Notes: a model not told the origin generated them from the sequence alone. Shown: positions 49,956 through 60,103, counted from the first letter of the stretch. The stretch: DNA of 64,000 bases from Pseudomonas protegens (GCF_003363755.1 NZ_CP031396.1:5302501-5366500), one strand, 5' to 3'. Made by a program: numbers and translations.

Positions 49956-50252
49956 ATGAGTGCTGTCCTGCAACGCATCGAAGAAACCCGCGAAGCCCTG
50001 GTTGGTGCCTTGGCTGAGCGCAACTGGCAAGCCATTGGCGAGTTGGATCTTGCCTGCCGTTCGTGCATGGAAGATGTGCTTGGTGAGGCTCAGGTTGACG
50101 AGGTCGCCTTGCGGGACAATCTGGAGGAGTTGCTGGGTGTTTACCGGCAGCTGCTTGAGGTGGCAACCGGTGAGCGTCAGGCAATAGTCGACGAGATGTC
50201 GCAGATCACCCAAGCACAGAACGCAGCAAAGGTTTACCATTTGTTCGGTTAA
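49956..50252 (+). CDS. fliT: FliT-like flagellar chaperone
   Basis: A 98-residue helical protein located directly after fliS, where fliT (chaperone for FliD) lies in Pseudomonas. Sequence similarity among FliT proteins is low, so position is the main evidence. TAAGGAGG is immediately upstream. Confidence 0.75.
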   Translation: MSAVLQRIEETREALVGALAERNWQAIGELDLACRSCMEDVLGEAQVDEVALRDNLEELLGVYRQLLEVATGERQAIVDEMSQITQAQNAAKVYHLFG

Positions 50253-50286
50253 TGTTGAGTTAATCCGAACGTTGCGCGCCATAAAT

Positions 50287-50315
50287 TTGACTGTGCACGC
50301 ATTTTTGACTTAACT
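50287..50315 (+). promoter_or_regulatory. Sigma70-type promoter before fleQ
   Basis: TTGACT and TTAACT separated by 17 bases, 108 bases before the fleQ start. fleQ is known to be sigma70-transcribed at the top of the hierarchy. Confidence 0.5.
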
Positions 50316-50422
50316 AGTGGCTGTTTTCAGATTTCAGGCGTCTATAAGGCAGAAAATGCCTAAAGCGCGTCTAGCTTGCCCCTCATTCTGGGCATTGAGT
50401 TGACTAGGGAAGTTGCTATTGC

Positions 50423-51898
50423 ATGTGGCGTGAAACCAAAATTCTGCTGATCGATGACGATAGCGTGCGCCGCCGCGACTTGGCGGTGATTTTAAATTTT
50501 CTCGGTGAAGAAAATTTACCCTGCGGTAGCCATGACTGGCAGCAGGCTGTCGGCTCTTTGTCGTCAAGTCGTGAAGTAATTTGCGTCCTCATTGGGACTG
50601 TAAATGCTCCTGGTGCGCTTTTGGGCCTGTTAAAGACACTCTCAACCTGGGATGAGTTCCTTCCGGTTTTGTTAATGGGCGAAAATTCTTCCATCGACTT
50701 GCCAGAAGACCAGCGTCGTCGAGTGCTTTCCACTCTGGAAATGCCTCCTAGCTACAGCAAGTTGCTTGACTCCCTGCACCGTGCCCAGGTCTATCGTGAA
50801 ATGTACGATCAGGCCCGCGAGCGCGGTCGTCACCGCGAGCCCAACCTGTTTCGCAGTCTGGTAGGCACCAGTCGTGCGATCCAGCACGTGCGGCAGATGA
50901 TGCAGCAAGTGGCGGATACCGATGCCAGCGTGCTGATCCTTGGTGAGTCCGGGACCGGCAAGGAAGTGGTAGCTCGTAACCTGCACTACCATTCCAAGCG
51001 TCGTGACGCGCCATTCGTTCCGGTCAATTGCGGAGCCATTCCTGCAGAGTTGCTGGAAAGCGAGTTGTTCGGCCATGAGAAGGGCGCATTTACCGGGGCC
51101 ATTACCAGTCGTGCCGGGCGCTTTGAGCTGGCCAACGGTGGCACCCTGTTCCTCGACGAAATCGGTGATATGCCGCTGCCAATGCAGGTCAAGCTGTTGC
51201 GGGTGCTGCAGGAGCGTACCTTCGAGCGCGTAGGTAGCAACAAGACCCAGGGTGTCGATGTGCGAATCATCGCAGCCACCCATAAAAACCTTGAAAGCAT
51301 GATTGAAGTGGGCAGTTTCCGTGAGGATCTGTACTACCGCCTCAACGTTTTCCCCATCGAGATGGCGCCGTTACGTGAGCGAGTGGAAGACATTCCGTTG
51401 CTGATGAACGAGTTGATCTCGCGCATGGAGCATGAGAAACGCGGTTCGATCCGCTTCAACTCCGCGGCCATTATGTCCCTGTGCCGGCATGGCTGGCCGG
51501 GTAACGTCCGCGAACTGGCGAACTTGGTGGAGCGCATGGCGATCATGCATCCGTACGGCGTGATCGGTGTGGTCGAGCTGCCCAAGAAGTTTCGCTACGT
51601 CGATGATGAAGACGAGCAGTTGGTGGACAGTCTGCGCAGTGACCTGGAAGAGCGCGTGGCGATCAATGGCCATGCGCCGGACTTTGCTGCCACCGCCATG
51701 CTGCCGCCGGAAGGCCTGGATCTGAAGGATTACCTCGGTAGCCTGGAGCAGGGTCTGATCCAGCAAGCGCTGGACGATGCCAATGGTATTGTGGCTCGAG
51801 CCGCAGAACGCCTGCGCATTCGTCGCACCACCCTGGTGGAGAAGATGCGCAAGTACGGCATGAGTCGTCGTGAAGGTGATGAACAGGCGGATGATTGA
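50423..51898 (+). CDS. fleQ: Master flagellar regulator FleQ
   Basis: Sigma54-dependent enhancer-binding protein and c-di-GMP receptor that activates class II flagellar genes and represses exopolysaccharide genes. The 491-residue protein has a degenerate REC-like domain (1-~120, with no phosphoacceptor Asp at the usual place), AAA+ with Walker A GESGTGKE (174-181), an intact GAFTGA (221-226), and a C-terminal helix-turn-helix (ARAAERLRIRRTTLVEKMRK). Confidence 0.96.
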   Translation: MWRETKILLIDDDSVRRRDLAVILNFLGEENLPCGSHDWQQAVGSLSSSREVICVLIGTVNAPGALLGLLKTLSTWDEFLPVLLMGENSSIDLPEDQRRRVLSTLEMPPSYSKLLDSLHRAQVYREMYDQARERGRHREPNLFRSLVGTSRAIQHVRQMMQQVADTDASVLILGESGTGKEVVARNLHYHSKRRDAPFVPVNCGAIPAELLESELFGHEKGAFTGAITSRAGRFELANGGTLFLDEIGDMPLPMQVKLLRVLQERTFERVGSNKTQGVDVRIIAATHKNLESMIEVGSFREDLYYRLNVFPIEMAPLRERVEDIPLLMNELISRMEHEKRGSIRFNSAAIMSLCRHGWPGNVRELANLVERMAIMHPYGVIGVVELPKKFRYVDDEDEQLVDSLRSDLEERVAINGHAPDFAATAMLPPEGLDLKDYLGSLEQGLIQQALDDANGIVARAAERLRIRRTTLVEKMRKYGMSRREGDEQADD

Positions 51899-51939
51899 CG
51901 CCTGTTTTTCAAGTTGTTGAAAAAAGGGCGGTTTTTTTT

Positions 51940-51955
51940 AGGCACGGGTATTGCT
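51940..51955 (+). promoter_or_regulatory. Sigma54 promoter of fleSR
   Basis: AGGCACGGGTATTGCT matches TGGCACG-N4-TTGCT with one mismatch, 53 bases before fleS. FleQ-dependent in P. aeruginosa. Confidence 0.85.
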
Positions 51956-52008
51956 AAGTCTCTTGCAACGTTCCGTTTAACTGACGGTCAGCCACGCGAG
52001 AAAGCACG

Positions 52009-53220
52009 ATGCCCCAAGCCGCCCAGATGTCTCCTGTCCCTGATACTTCGGGGCAATCGTCGTCCGTAGAGCAGGCAAGCCGGCTGGGTCTTGAGCAGGC
52101 CTTCGCCTTGTTCAACCAGATGTCGAGCCAACTTACTGACTCCTACAGCATGCTTGAGGCTCGGGTGACTGAGCTCAAGGGCGAGTTGGCTGTGGTCAGT
52201 GCCCAGCGGATGCAGGAGCTGGCGGAAAAAGAGCGTCTGGCCAACCGTCTGCAAAACCTTCTCGACCTGTTGCCCGGTGGCGTCATCGTCATTGATGGCC
52301 AGGGTATCGTCAGCGAGGCCAACCCGGCGGCGTGTGATTTGCTGGGGCTGCCGCTGGAAGGGCAGTTGTGGCGCAACATCATCGCCCGCAGCTTTGCTCC
52401 CCGCGAGGATGACGGTCATGAAATATCCCTGCGCGATGGCCGGCGCCTATCGATCGCTACCCGCTCACTGGATGCCGAACCCGGGCAACTGGTGCTGCTT
52501 AACGATTTGACTGAAACCCGTCATCTGCAGGATCAACTCGCCCGTCACGAGCGCCTGTCCTCCCTGGGCAAGATGGTCGCTTCTCTGGCGCATCAGATTC
52601 GCACGCCGCTCTCGGCGGCCCTGTTGTATGCCAGTCACCTCACCGAGCATGAACTGCCAGTGGCCACTCATCAGCGTTTCGCTGGGCGCCTCAAGGAGCG
52701 ACTGCACGAGCTGGAGCACCAGGTGCGCGACATGCTGGTGTTCGCTCGTGGTGAGCTGCCTCTCACTGATCGCCTGACTCCCAAGTCGCTGCTGCAATCA
52801 CTGCAGGCCGCGGCCCTGACCCATGTCCAGGATGTTGCCGTGCGCTGGCAGTGCGACAGTCATCAGGGAGAGTTGCTGTGCAATCGCGACACCCTGGTGG
52901 GTGCCTTGCTCAACCTGATCGAGAATGCCGTGCAAGCCAGTGCCGGCGCGGCGCGGCTCAAGGTGCACCTGTACAGTCGTGGTGACACCCTGCGGCTGTG
53001 CATCAGTGACAGCGGTAGTGGCATCGATGCGGCGGTGCTGGAGCGTCTGGGAGAGCCGTTTTTCACCACCAAGGCCAATGGGACCGGACTTGGCCTGACG
53101 GTGGTCAAGGCGGTGGCTCGTGCGCATCAGGGAGAATTGTCGCTGCGTTCCCGTCCTGGGCGCGGTACTTGTGCGCTGGTGACATTGCCTCTGTTCTCCA
53201 GTGCTCATGGAGTGGAGTGA
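52009..53220 (+). CDS. fleS: Sensor histidine kinase FleS
   Basis: Cytoplasmic histidine kinase of the FleSR pair controlling class III flagellar genes. The 403-residue protein has a coiled-coil N terminus, a PAS domain (about 85-170), the HisKA box with His195 in VASLAHQIRTPLS, and an HATPase domain (LLNLIENAVQAS; DSGSGIDAAV; GTGLGLTVVKAVA). No transmembrane segments. Confidence 0.95.
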   Translation: MPQAAQMSPVPDTSGQSSSVEQASRLGLEQAFALFNQMSSQLTDSYSMLEARVTELKGELAVVSAQRMQELAEKERLANRLQNLLDLLPGGVIVIDGQGIVSEANPAACDLLGLPLEGQLWRNIIARSFAPREDDGHEISLRDGRRLSIATRSLDAEPGQLVLLNDLTETRHLQDQLARHERLSSLGKMVASLAHQIRTPLSAALLYASHLTEHELPVATHQRFAGRLKERLHELEHQVRDMLVFARGELPLTDRLTPKSLLQSLQAAALTHVQDVAVRWQCDSHQGELLCNRDTLVGALLNLIENAVQASAGAARLKVHLYSRGDTLRLCISDSGSGIDAAVLERLGEPFFTTKANGTGLGLTVVKAVARAHQGELSLRSRPGRGTCALVTLPLFSSAHGVE

Positions 53221-53225
53221 AGGTA

Positions 53226-54632
53226 ATGGCAATCAAGGTTCTACTGGTTGAAGACGATCGCGCGTTGCGCGAGGCCCTGGCGGACACTCTGCTGCTGGCC
53301 GGCCATGACTACAAGGCGGTCGGCAGTGCGGAAGAGGCGCTGGAAGCGGTCGCCGTGGAGTCCTTCAGCCTGGTGGTCAGCGATGTCAACATGCCTGGCA
53401 TGGATGGTCATCAGTTGTTGGGTCTGTTGCGTGCCCGCCAACCGCAGTTGCCGGTGTTGCTGATGACTGCCCATGGCGCCGTCGAGCGAGCCGTGGAGGC
53501 CATGCGTCAAGGCGCTGCCGATTATCTGGTCAAGCCCTTTGAGCCTCGTGCCCTGCTGGAATTGGTGGCGCGCCATGCCCTGGGTTGCCTGGGGGCGGGC
53601 GAGGATGAGGGGCCTGTAGCCTTTGAGCCGGCCAGTGCGCAATTGCTGGAACTGGCCGCGCGCGTGGCCCGTAGTGATTCCACTGTGCTGATTTCCGGCG
53701 AGTCCGGTACAGGCAAGGAAGTGCTGGCACGTTACATCCACCAGCATTCCCATCGAAGTGCCCAGCCCTTTATCGCCATCAACTGTGCGGCGATTCCCGA
53801 CAACATGCTCGAAGCCACCCTGTTCGGGCATGAGAAGGGTTCTTTCACGGGGGCTATCGCCGCGCAGCCCGGCAAGTTCGAGCAGGCCGACGGCGGCACT
53901 ATTCTCCTGGACGAAATTTCCGAAATGCCCCTGGGGCTGCAGGCGAAGTTGCTGCGGGTGTTGCAGGAGCGTGAAGTGGAACGGGTGGGGGCGCGTAAAC
54001 CTATCGCTCTGGATATCCGGGTAGTGGCCACCACGAACCGCGACTTGGCAGGAGAGGTGGCGGCCGGACGCTTCCGCGAGGATCTGTATTACCGTCTTTC
54101 GGTGTTTCCTCTGGCCTGGAGACCTTTGCGCGAGCGTACCGCCGATATCTTGCCGCTGGCCGAGCGTCTGCTGGCCAAACACGTCAATAAAATGAAACAT
54201 GCCGCCGCCAGGCTCTCGGCTGAGGCGCAAGCATGTCTGCTGGCCTATCCATGGCCGGGCAACGTCCGGGAGTTGGACAACGCTTTGCAGCGGGCATTGA
54301 TCCTGCAGCAGGGCGGCCTGATCCAGCCGGAAGATTTCTGCCTGGCCGGGCCGGTGGCCTGTGCACCCCTGCCGGCTCTGGCTCCTGCCGGTCAGTCGGC
54401 GTTGCGCGGCGTGGTCGGCGAGGATGAGGGCGTGCCTCAGGAGTCGGGTGGCCTGGGGGATGATCTGCGGCGCCGGGAATTTCAGATGATCATCGATACC
54501 CTGCGTTCCGAGCGTGGGCGGCGCAAGGAGGCGGCGGAGCGTCTGGGGATCAGTCCGCGCACCCTGCGTTACAAATTGGCGCAGATGCGTGACGCCGGAA
54601 TGGACGTCGAGGCCTATCTGTTTGCGACCTGA
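53226..54632 (+). CDS. fleR: Response regulator FleR (NtrC type)
   Basis: Activator of sigma54 class III promoters. The 468-residue protein has a REC domain with Asp53 in VVSDVNMPGMDG, AAA+ with GESGTGKEVLARY, and a sigma54 loop reading GSFTGA in place of GAFTGA. A C-terminal Fis-type helix-turn-helix (RRKEAAERLGISPRTLRYKL) is present. The ATG giving MAIKVLLVEDD is six bases after fleS; the ORF extends further upstream only as a shadow. Confidence 0.95.
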   Translation: MAIKVLLVEDDRALREALADTLLLAGHDYKAVGSAEEALEAVAVESFSLVVSDVNMPGMDGHQLLGLLRARQPQLPVLLMTAHGAVERAVEAMRQGAADYLVKPFEPRALLELVARHALGCLGAGEDEGPVAFEPASAQLLELAARVARSDSTVLISGESGTGKEVLARYIHQHSHRSAQPFIAINCAAIPDNMLEATLFGHEKGSFTGAIAAQPGKFEQADGGTILLDEISEMPLGLQAKLLRVLQEREVERVGARKPIALDIRVVATTNRDLAGEVAAGRFREDLYYRLSVFPLAWRPLRERTADILPLAERLLAKHVNKMKHAAARLSAEAQACLLAYPWPGNVRELDNALQRALILQQGGLIQPEDFCLAGPVACAPLPALAPAGQSALRGVVGEDEGVPQESGGLGDDLRRREFQMIIDTLRSERGRRKEAAERLGISPRTLRYKLAQMRDAGMDVEAYLFAT

Positions 54633-54684
54633 TGACTGATATGCAAAGTCCTGGATGGGCTTTTGTTGAGTTGGGCCATGGAGC

Positions 54685-54700
54685 TGGCACCCTTGTTGCT
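54685..54700 (+). promoter_or_regulatory. Sigma54 promoter of fliEFGHIJ
   Basis: TGGCACCCTTGTTGCT, near-perfect -24/-12, 62 bases before fliE. Confidence 0.88.
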
Positions 54701-54761
54701 AACACCTCACTAACCGCACGGTGAGCGTCAAAAAATTGCGGGTCGTCAGAGAGAGTAGACC

Positions 54762-55088
54762 ATGAGCCAAGGTGTTGAATTTAATCGGTTGATGCTGGAT
54801 ATGCGGGCCATGCAAATGGACGCGATGTCGCAGCCTAAATCCGCCGCAGTGGCAGAGGTCAGCGGCAGCAGTTTCGCTGACATGCTTGGCCAGGCCGTGA
54901 ACAAGGTCAACGATACCCAGAAGGCGTCCAATCAGTTGGCCAGTGCCTTCGAGATCGGCAAAAGCGGTGTGGACCTGACGGATGTGATGATTTCCTCGCA
55001 AAAGGCCAGCGTGTCTTTTCAAGCCTTGACCCAGGTTCGTAACAAGCTGGTTCAAGCGTATCAAGACATCATGCAGATGCCGGTTTAA
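54762..55088 (+). CDS. fliE: Flagellar hook-basal body protein FliE
   Basis: Joins the MS ring to the rod and is the first export substrate. The 108-residue protein ends with the conserved SVSFQALTQVRNKLVQAYQD block. First gene of the fliEFGHIJ unit. Confidence 0.96.
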   Translation: MSQGVEFNRLMLDMRAMQMDAMSQPKSAAVAEVSGSSFADMLGQAVNKVNDTQKASNQLASAFEIGKSGVDLTDVMISSQKASVSFQALTQVRNKLVQAYQDIMQMPV

Positions 55089-55103
55089 GGACGAGATTGA
55101 GTC

Positions 55104-56891
55104 ATGGCAGAAGCAGTCGCCGATAACGTACCGGCCAAGGCCACCCCGATAGACGGTAAACCGCCGCTGTTCGGTTTGTCCTTCCTGGAAAACCTGTCCC
55201 AGATGACCATGCTGCGTCAGGTTGGCCTGTTGGTAGGCCTGGCCGCCAGCGTGGCGATCGGCTTTGCCGTGGTGCTGTGGTCTCAGCAGCCCGATTACCG
55301 GCCGCTGTACGGCAGCCTGGCCGGGATGGACGCCAAGCAAGTCATGGACACCCTGGCTTCTGCCGACATTCCTTACACCGTCGAGCCCAACTCCGGTGCC
55401 TTGCTGGTCAAGGCCGATGACCTGTCTCGTGCCCGCCTTAAACTGGCTGCCGCCGGTGTGGCACCGGGTGACGGCAACGTCGGCTTCGAGATCCTTGATA
55501 AAGAGCAAGGCCTGGGCACCAGCCAGTTTATGGAAGCGACCCGTTATCGTCGCGGCCTGGAAGGTGAGCTGGCCCGCACAATCTCCAGTCTGAACAATGT
55601 CAAGGGCGCCCGGGTGCACCTGGCGATTCCCAAAAGCTCGGTGTTCGTGCGCGACGAGCGCAAGCCCAGTGCTTCGGTGCTGGTAGAACTGTATTCCGGC
55701 CGCTCCCTGGAGCCAGGCCAGGTCATGGCCATCGTTAACCTGGTGGCTACCAGCGTCCCCGAATTGAGCAAGTCCCAAGTCACAGTGGTCGACCAAAAGG
55801 GCAATCTGCTCTCCGATCAAGCGGAAAACTCCGCGCTGACCATGGCCGGCAAGCAGTTCGACTACAGTCGTCGCCTGGAGGGCATGCTGACCCAGCGGGT
55901 GCACAACATCCTGCAGCCAGTGCTGGGCAACGATCGTTACAAGGCTGAGGTCTCGGCGGATGTCGACTTCAGCGCCGTTGAATCCACTTCTGAACAGTTC
56001 AACCCGGACCAGCCGGCCTTGCGCAGCGAGCAGTCGGTCAACGAGCAGCGCTCCAGCAGCAATGGTCCGCAAGGCGTTCCGGGTGCTCTGAGCAACCAGC
56101 CGCCTTCGCCGGCTTCGGCGCCGCAAACCACCGGTGGTGCTACCGCCGCCGCAGGCATGGTGCAGCCAGGTCAGCCGCTGTTGGACGCCAACGGTCAGCA
56201 GATCATGGATCCGGCTACCGGCCAGCCGATGCTGGCACCGTACCCGTCGGACAAGCGTCAACAATCCACCAAGAACTTCGAGCTCGATCGTTCCATCAGC
56301 CACACCAAGCAGCAGCAGGGGCGTCTCAATCGCCTGTCGGTAGCGGTGGTGGTGGATGATCAGGTCAAGGTCAACCCGGCCAACGGCGAAACCAGTCGCG
56401 CTCCCTGGAGCGCCGATGAATTGGCGCGCTTCACTCGTCTGGTGCAGGACGCAGTGGGCTTCGATGCCAGCCGTGGCGACAGTGTCAGCGTAATCAACGT
56501 GCCGTTCTCCGCCGAGCGCGGGGAAGTGATCGCCGACATTCCGTTCTACTCGCAGCCGTGGTTCTGGGACATCGTCAAGCAAGTGCTGGGCGTGTTGTTC
56601 ATCCTGGTGCTGGTGTTCGGCGTGCTGCGCCCGGTGCTCAACAACATCACTGGCGGCGGCAAGAACAAGGAACTGGCAGGGCTGGGCAGCGACGTCGAGC
56701 TGGGCGGCATGGGCGGCCTGGACGGCGAGCTGGCCAACGACCGCGTCAGCCTGGGCGGTCCGCAAAGCATTCTGCTGCCGAGCCCGAGCGAGGGTTATGA
56801 CGCTCAGTTGAACGCAATCAAGAGTCTGGTGGCTGAAGACCCGGGTCGTGTGGCTCAGGTCGTGAAAGAGTGGATTAATGCAGATGAGTGA
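55104..56891 (+). CDS. fliF: MS-ring protein FliF
   Basis: Inner-membrane ring of the basal body. The 595-residue protein has two transmembrane segments (about 35-60 and 480-500, VLGVLFILVLVFGVL) around a periplasmic YscJ-like domain, and a cytoplasmic C terminus that binds FliG (AIKSLVAEDPGRVAQVVKEW). Confidence 0.97.
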   Translation: MAEAVADNVPAKATPIDGKPPLFGLSFLENLSQMTMLRQVGLLVGLAASVAIGFAVVLWSQQPDYRPLYGSLAGMDAKQVMDTLASADIPYTVEPNSGALLVKADDLSRARLKLAAAGVAPGDGNVGFEILDKEQGLGTSQFMEATRYRRGLEGELARTISSLNNVKGARVHLAIPKSSVFVRDERKPSASVLVELYSGRSLEPGQVMAIVNLVATSVPELSKSQVTVVDQKGNLLSDQAENSALTMAGKQFDYSRRLEGMLTQRVHNILQPVLGNDRYKAEVSADVDFSAVESTSEQFNPDQPALRSEQSVNEQRSSSNGPQGVPGALSNQPPSPASAPQTTGGATAAAGMVQPGQPLLDANGQQIMDPATGQPMLAPYPSDKRQQSTKNFELDRSISHTKQQQGRLNRLSVAVVVDDQVKVNPANGETSRAPWSADELARFTRLVQDAVGFDASRGDSVSVINVPFSAERGEVIADIPFYSQPWFWDIVKQVLGVLFILVLVFGVLRPVLNNITGGGKNKELAGLGSDVELGGMGGLDGELANDRVSLGGPQSILLPSPSEGYDAQLNAIKSLVAEDPGRVAQVVKEWINADE

Positions 56892-57903
56892 TAACCGAGC
56901 CGCTACCGCCAAACTGACCCGGGTCGACAAAGCCGCGATTCTGCTGCTGTCCCTGGGTTCCACCGATGCCGCGCAAGTGCTGCGCCACATGGGGCCCAAA
57001 GAGGTTCAGCGTGTGGGTGTGGCCATGGCGCAAATGGGCAACGTGCACCGTGAGCAGGTCGAGCAGGTGATGAGCGAGTTCGTCGACATTGTCGGCGATC
57101 AAACCAGTCTCGGCGTCGGTTCCGATGACTACGTGCGCAAAATGCTGACCCAGGCCCTGGGCGAAGACAAGGCCAACGGCCTGATCGACCGTATCCTCCT
57201 GGGTGGCAACACCAGTGGCCTGGACAGCCTGAAGTGGATGGAGCCACGGGCCGTGGCCGACGTGATCCGTTACGAGCACCCGCAGATCCAGGCCATCGTG
57301 GTGGCTTACCTCGATCCGGATCAGGCCGGTGAAGTGCTGGGCAACTTCGACCACAAGGCGCGCCTGGACATCATTCTGCGGGTTTCCTCGCTCAATACTG
57401 TGCAACCAGCGGCCCTGAAAGAGCTGAACCAGATTCTCGAGAAGCAATTCTCCGGCAACTCCAACGCGTCCCGTACCACCTTGGGCGGTATCAAGCGCGC
57501 AGCCGACATCATGAACTTCCTCGACAGCTCGATTGAAGGCCAGCTCATGGACTCGATCCGCGAAGTCGACGAAGACCTGTCTGGCCAGATCGAAGACCTG
57601 ATGTTCGTGTTCAACAACCTGGCCGATGTCGATGACCGCGGTATCCAGGCCCTGTTGCGCGAAGTGTCTTCCGATGTCCTGGTTCTGGCCCTCAAGGGGT
57701 CGGACGAAGGGGTCAAGGAAAAGATCTTCAAGAACATGTCCAAGCGTGCGGCGGAGCTGCTGCGCGACGACCTGGAAGCCAAGGGCCCGGTTCGCGTCAG
57801 CGACGTGGAAACTGCGCAGAAGGAAATCCTCACTATTGCCCGCCGTATGGCCGAAGCCGGAGAGATTGTTCTCGGTGGGAAGGGCGGCGAAGAAATGATC
57901 TAA
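56884..57903 (+). CDS. fliG: Motor switch protein FliG
   Basis: Rotor component taking torque from the stator. The 339-residue protein begins MSDNRAATAKLTRVDKAAIL and carries the C-terminal charged torque helix (LMFVFNNLADVDDRGIQALL). It overlaps fliF by eight bases. The ATG six bases earlier is possible, but this start matches homologues. Confidence 0.96.
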   Translation: MSDNRAATAKLTRVDKAAILLLSLGSTDAAQVLRHMGPKEVQRVGVAMAQMGNVHREQVEQVMSEFVDIVGDQTSLGVGSDDYVRKMLTQALGEDKANGLIDRILLGGNTSGLDSLKWMEPRAVADVIRYEHPQIQAIVVAYLDPDQAGEVLGNFDHKARLDIILRVSSLNTVQPAALKELNQILEKQFSGNSNASRTTLGGIKRAADIMNFLDSSIEGQLMDSIREVDEDLSGQIEDLMFVFNNLADVDDRGIQALLREVSSDVLVLALKGSDEGVKEKIFKNMSKRAAELLRDDLEAKGPVRVSDVETAQKEILTIARRMAEAGEIVLGGKGGEEMI

Positions 57904-57912
57904 GGTCGCTTT

Positions 57913-58749
57913 ATGTCGTCCAGCAGTGATGAGTCCCAAAGCGAACTGATTCGTGCCCGGGACGTCGAGGGTTTTGACGTCTGGGCACTGCCCAGTTTCG
58001 ATCCCGAGCCGCCCGAGCCTGAGCCGGAGCCTGAAGAGGTGCCGGAAGAAATCGAGGAAGTGCCGCTGGAAGAAGTCCAGCCACTGACCCTGGAAGAGCT
58101 CGAGAGCATTCGCCAGGAAGCCTATAACGAAGGTTTCGCCACCGGCGAGAAGGAAGGCTTCCACAGCACCACGCTCAAGGTTCGCCAGGAGGCTGAAGTC
58201 GCCCTGGTCGCCAAGTTGCAGGCGCTCGAACAGTTGATGGTCAATTTGTTCGAGCCCATCGCCGAGCAAGATACGCAGATCGAACAAACCCTGGTGGATC
58301 TGGTCAAGCACGTCACCCGGCAGGTGATCCAGCGTGAGCTGGTAATGGATTCCAGTCAGATCGAACACGTCATGCGCGAGGCCCTCAAGCTATTGCCGCT
58401 GGGGGTTGGCAATGTACGTCTTTATGTCAATCCGCAGGACTTCGAGCAGGTCAAGAGCCTGCGCGAGCGGCACGAGGAAAGCTGGCGCATCGTCGAGGAC
58501 GAGGCGCTGCTGCCCGGAGGTTGCCGAGTCGAGACCGAGCACAGTCGCATCGACGCCAGCATCGAAACCCGGATCACCCAGGCCTTGGATCAACTGTCCG
58601 ATCAGTTGCATGAGCAGTCGCTGCACCCGGCGGCTGCGGACCTGAGCCTGGACCTCGGCCCAAGGACTCCGTCGGCGCCGGATGTCGACGCTGCAGAGTC
58701 CAGCGTTCCAGAGCAGGCCGAGCCTGCGGAGCACCCCGATGCGCCTTGA
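57913..58749 (+). CDS. fliH: Flagellar assembly protein FliH
   Basis: Regulates the export ATPase FliI and links it to the C ring. The 278-residue protein has an acidic/Pro-rich N terminus (EPPEPEPEPEEVPEEIEEVP), then a central coiled coil and the conserved C-terminal domain (QVIQRELVMDSSQIEHVMRE; LYVNPQDFEQV). Overlaps fliI by 11 bases. Confidence 0.93.
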   Translation: MSSSSDESQSELIRARDVEGFDVWALPSFDPEPPEPEPEPEEVPEEIEEVPLEEVQPLTLEELESIRQEAYNEGFATGEKEGFHSTTLKVRQEAEVALVAKLQALEQLMVNLFEPIAEQDTQIEQTLVDLVKHVTRQVIQRELVMDSSQIEHVMREALKLLPLGVGNVRLYVNPQDFEQVKSLRERHEESWRIVEDEALLPGGCRVETEHSRIDASIETRITQALDQLSDQLHEQSLHPAAADLSLDLGPRTPSAPDVDAAESSVPEQAEPAEHPDAP

Positions 58750-60097
58750 ACGCACCAGTTTCGGCAAGCGCCTGGAAGGTTACGCTGAGGCCGTCAAGCT
58801 ACCAGGTCAGCCGATTCTTGAAGGCCGCCTGCTGCGCATGGTCGGCCTTACTCTTGAAGCCGAGGGCCTGCGCGCCGCCATGGGCACCCGTTGCCTGGTG
58901 ATCAACGATGACAGCTATCACCCGGTTCAGGTCGAGGCGGAAGTCATGGGCTTTTCCGGGAGCAAGGTGTTCCTGATGCCGGTGGGCAGCGTGGCCGGGA
59001 TCGCTCCTGGTGCTCGGGTTGTCCCTCTGGCTGATACCGGGCGCCTGCCCATGGGCATGGCCATGCTCGGGCGTGTGCTGGATGGCGCCGGACGCGCTCT
59101 GGATGGCAAGGGCGGCATGCGTGCCGAGGACTGGGTGCCGATGGACGGTCCTACCATCAACCCCCTCAAGCGCGACCCCATCAGCCAGCCGCTGGATGTG
59201 GGCATTCGCAGCATCAACGGTTTATTGACGGTAGGTCGCGGCCAGCGCCTCGGTCTGTTCGCCGGTACCGGCGTGGGCAAGAGTGTGCTGCTGGGCATGA
59301 TGACTCGCTTCACCGAGGCCGACATCATCGTGGTCGGGCTGATCGGCGAGCGGGGTCGTGAGGTCAAGGAGTTCATCGAGCACATTCTCGGTGAAGAGGG
59401 GCTCAAGCGTTCAGTGGTGGTGGCTTCGCCAGCGGACGATGCGCCGTTGATGCGTTTGCGGGCGGCGATGTACTGCACGCGGATCGCCGAGTATTTTCGC
59501 GACAAGGGCAAGAACGTCCTGTTGCTGATGGATTCCCTGACCCGTTTCGCCCAAGCCCAGCGGGAGATCGCTCTGGCCATTGGCGAGCCGCCGGCCACCA
59601 AGGGTTACCCGCCTTCGGTGTTCGCCAAGCTGCCCAAGCTGGTGGAGCGGGCCGGTAATGCCGAGGCCGGTGGTGGCTCGATTACCGCGTTCTATACCGT
59701 GCTGTCCGAGGGTGACGATCAGCAGGACCCGATCGCCGACTCGGCTCGGGGCGTGCTCGACGGGCATATCGTGCTGTCCCGGCGCCTGGCCGAAGAAGGG
59801 CATTATCCCGCCATCGATATCGAGGCCTCCATCAGCCGGGTCATGCCGGCGGTGATCAGCCCCGACAACATGGCTCGGGCGCAATACTTCAAGCAGTTGT
59901 GGTCGCGTTATCAGCAGGCTCGGGACTTGATCAGCGTTGGCGCTTACGTCGCCGGTGGCGATCGCGATACCGACACCGCAATCTCCCTGCAGCCGGCGAT
60001 GGTTGCCTACCTGCGCCAGGGCCTTAACGACAACGTCAGCCTGGGTCATAGCCAGACCCACCTGGAAATGCTTTTCGCTCCAGCGACGGGGGGCTAA
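58739..60097 (+). CDS. fliI: Flagellum-specific export ATPase FliI
   Basis: F1-beta-like ATPase of the type III export gate. The 452-residue protein has Walker A GLFAGTGVGKSVLLGM, Walker B VLLLMDSLTRFAQAQREIAL and the FliI/YscN signature around PPSVFAKLPKLVERAG. I use the ATG giving MRLERTSFGKRL; the frame runs back to 58682 inside fliH without a better start. Confidence 0.96.
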   Translation: MRLERTSFGKRLEGYAEAVKLPGQPILEGRLLRMVGLTLEAEGLRAAMGTRCLVINDDSYHPVQVEAEVMGFSGSKVFLMPVGSVAGIAPGARVVPLADTGRLPMGMAMLGRVLDGAGRALDGKGGMRAEDWVPMDGPTINPLKRDPISQPLDVGIRSINGLLTVGRGQRLGLFAGTGVGKSVLLGMMTRFTEADIIVVGLIGERGREVKEFIEHILGEEGLKRSVVVASPADDAPLMRLRAAMYCTRIAEYFRDKGKNVLLLMDSLTRFAQAQREIALAIGEPPATKGYPPSVFAKLPKLVERAGNAEAGGGSITAFYTVLSEGDDQQDPIADSARGVLDGHIVLSRRLAEEGHYPAIDIEASISRVMPAVISPDNMARAQYFKQLWSRYQQARDLISVGAYVAGGDRDTDTAISLQPAMVAYLRQGLNDNVSLGHSQTHLEMLFAPATGG

Positions 60098-60103
60098 CCG
60101 GCC

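Noticed and set aside
54699..56999. 766-residue minus-strand open frame
   Set aside because: Antisense to fliE and fliF, which are certain.
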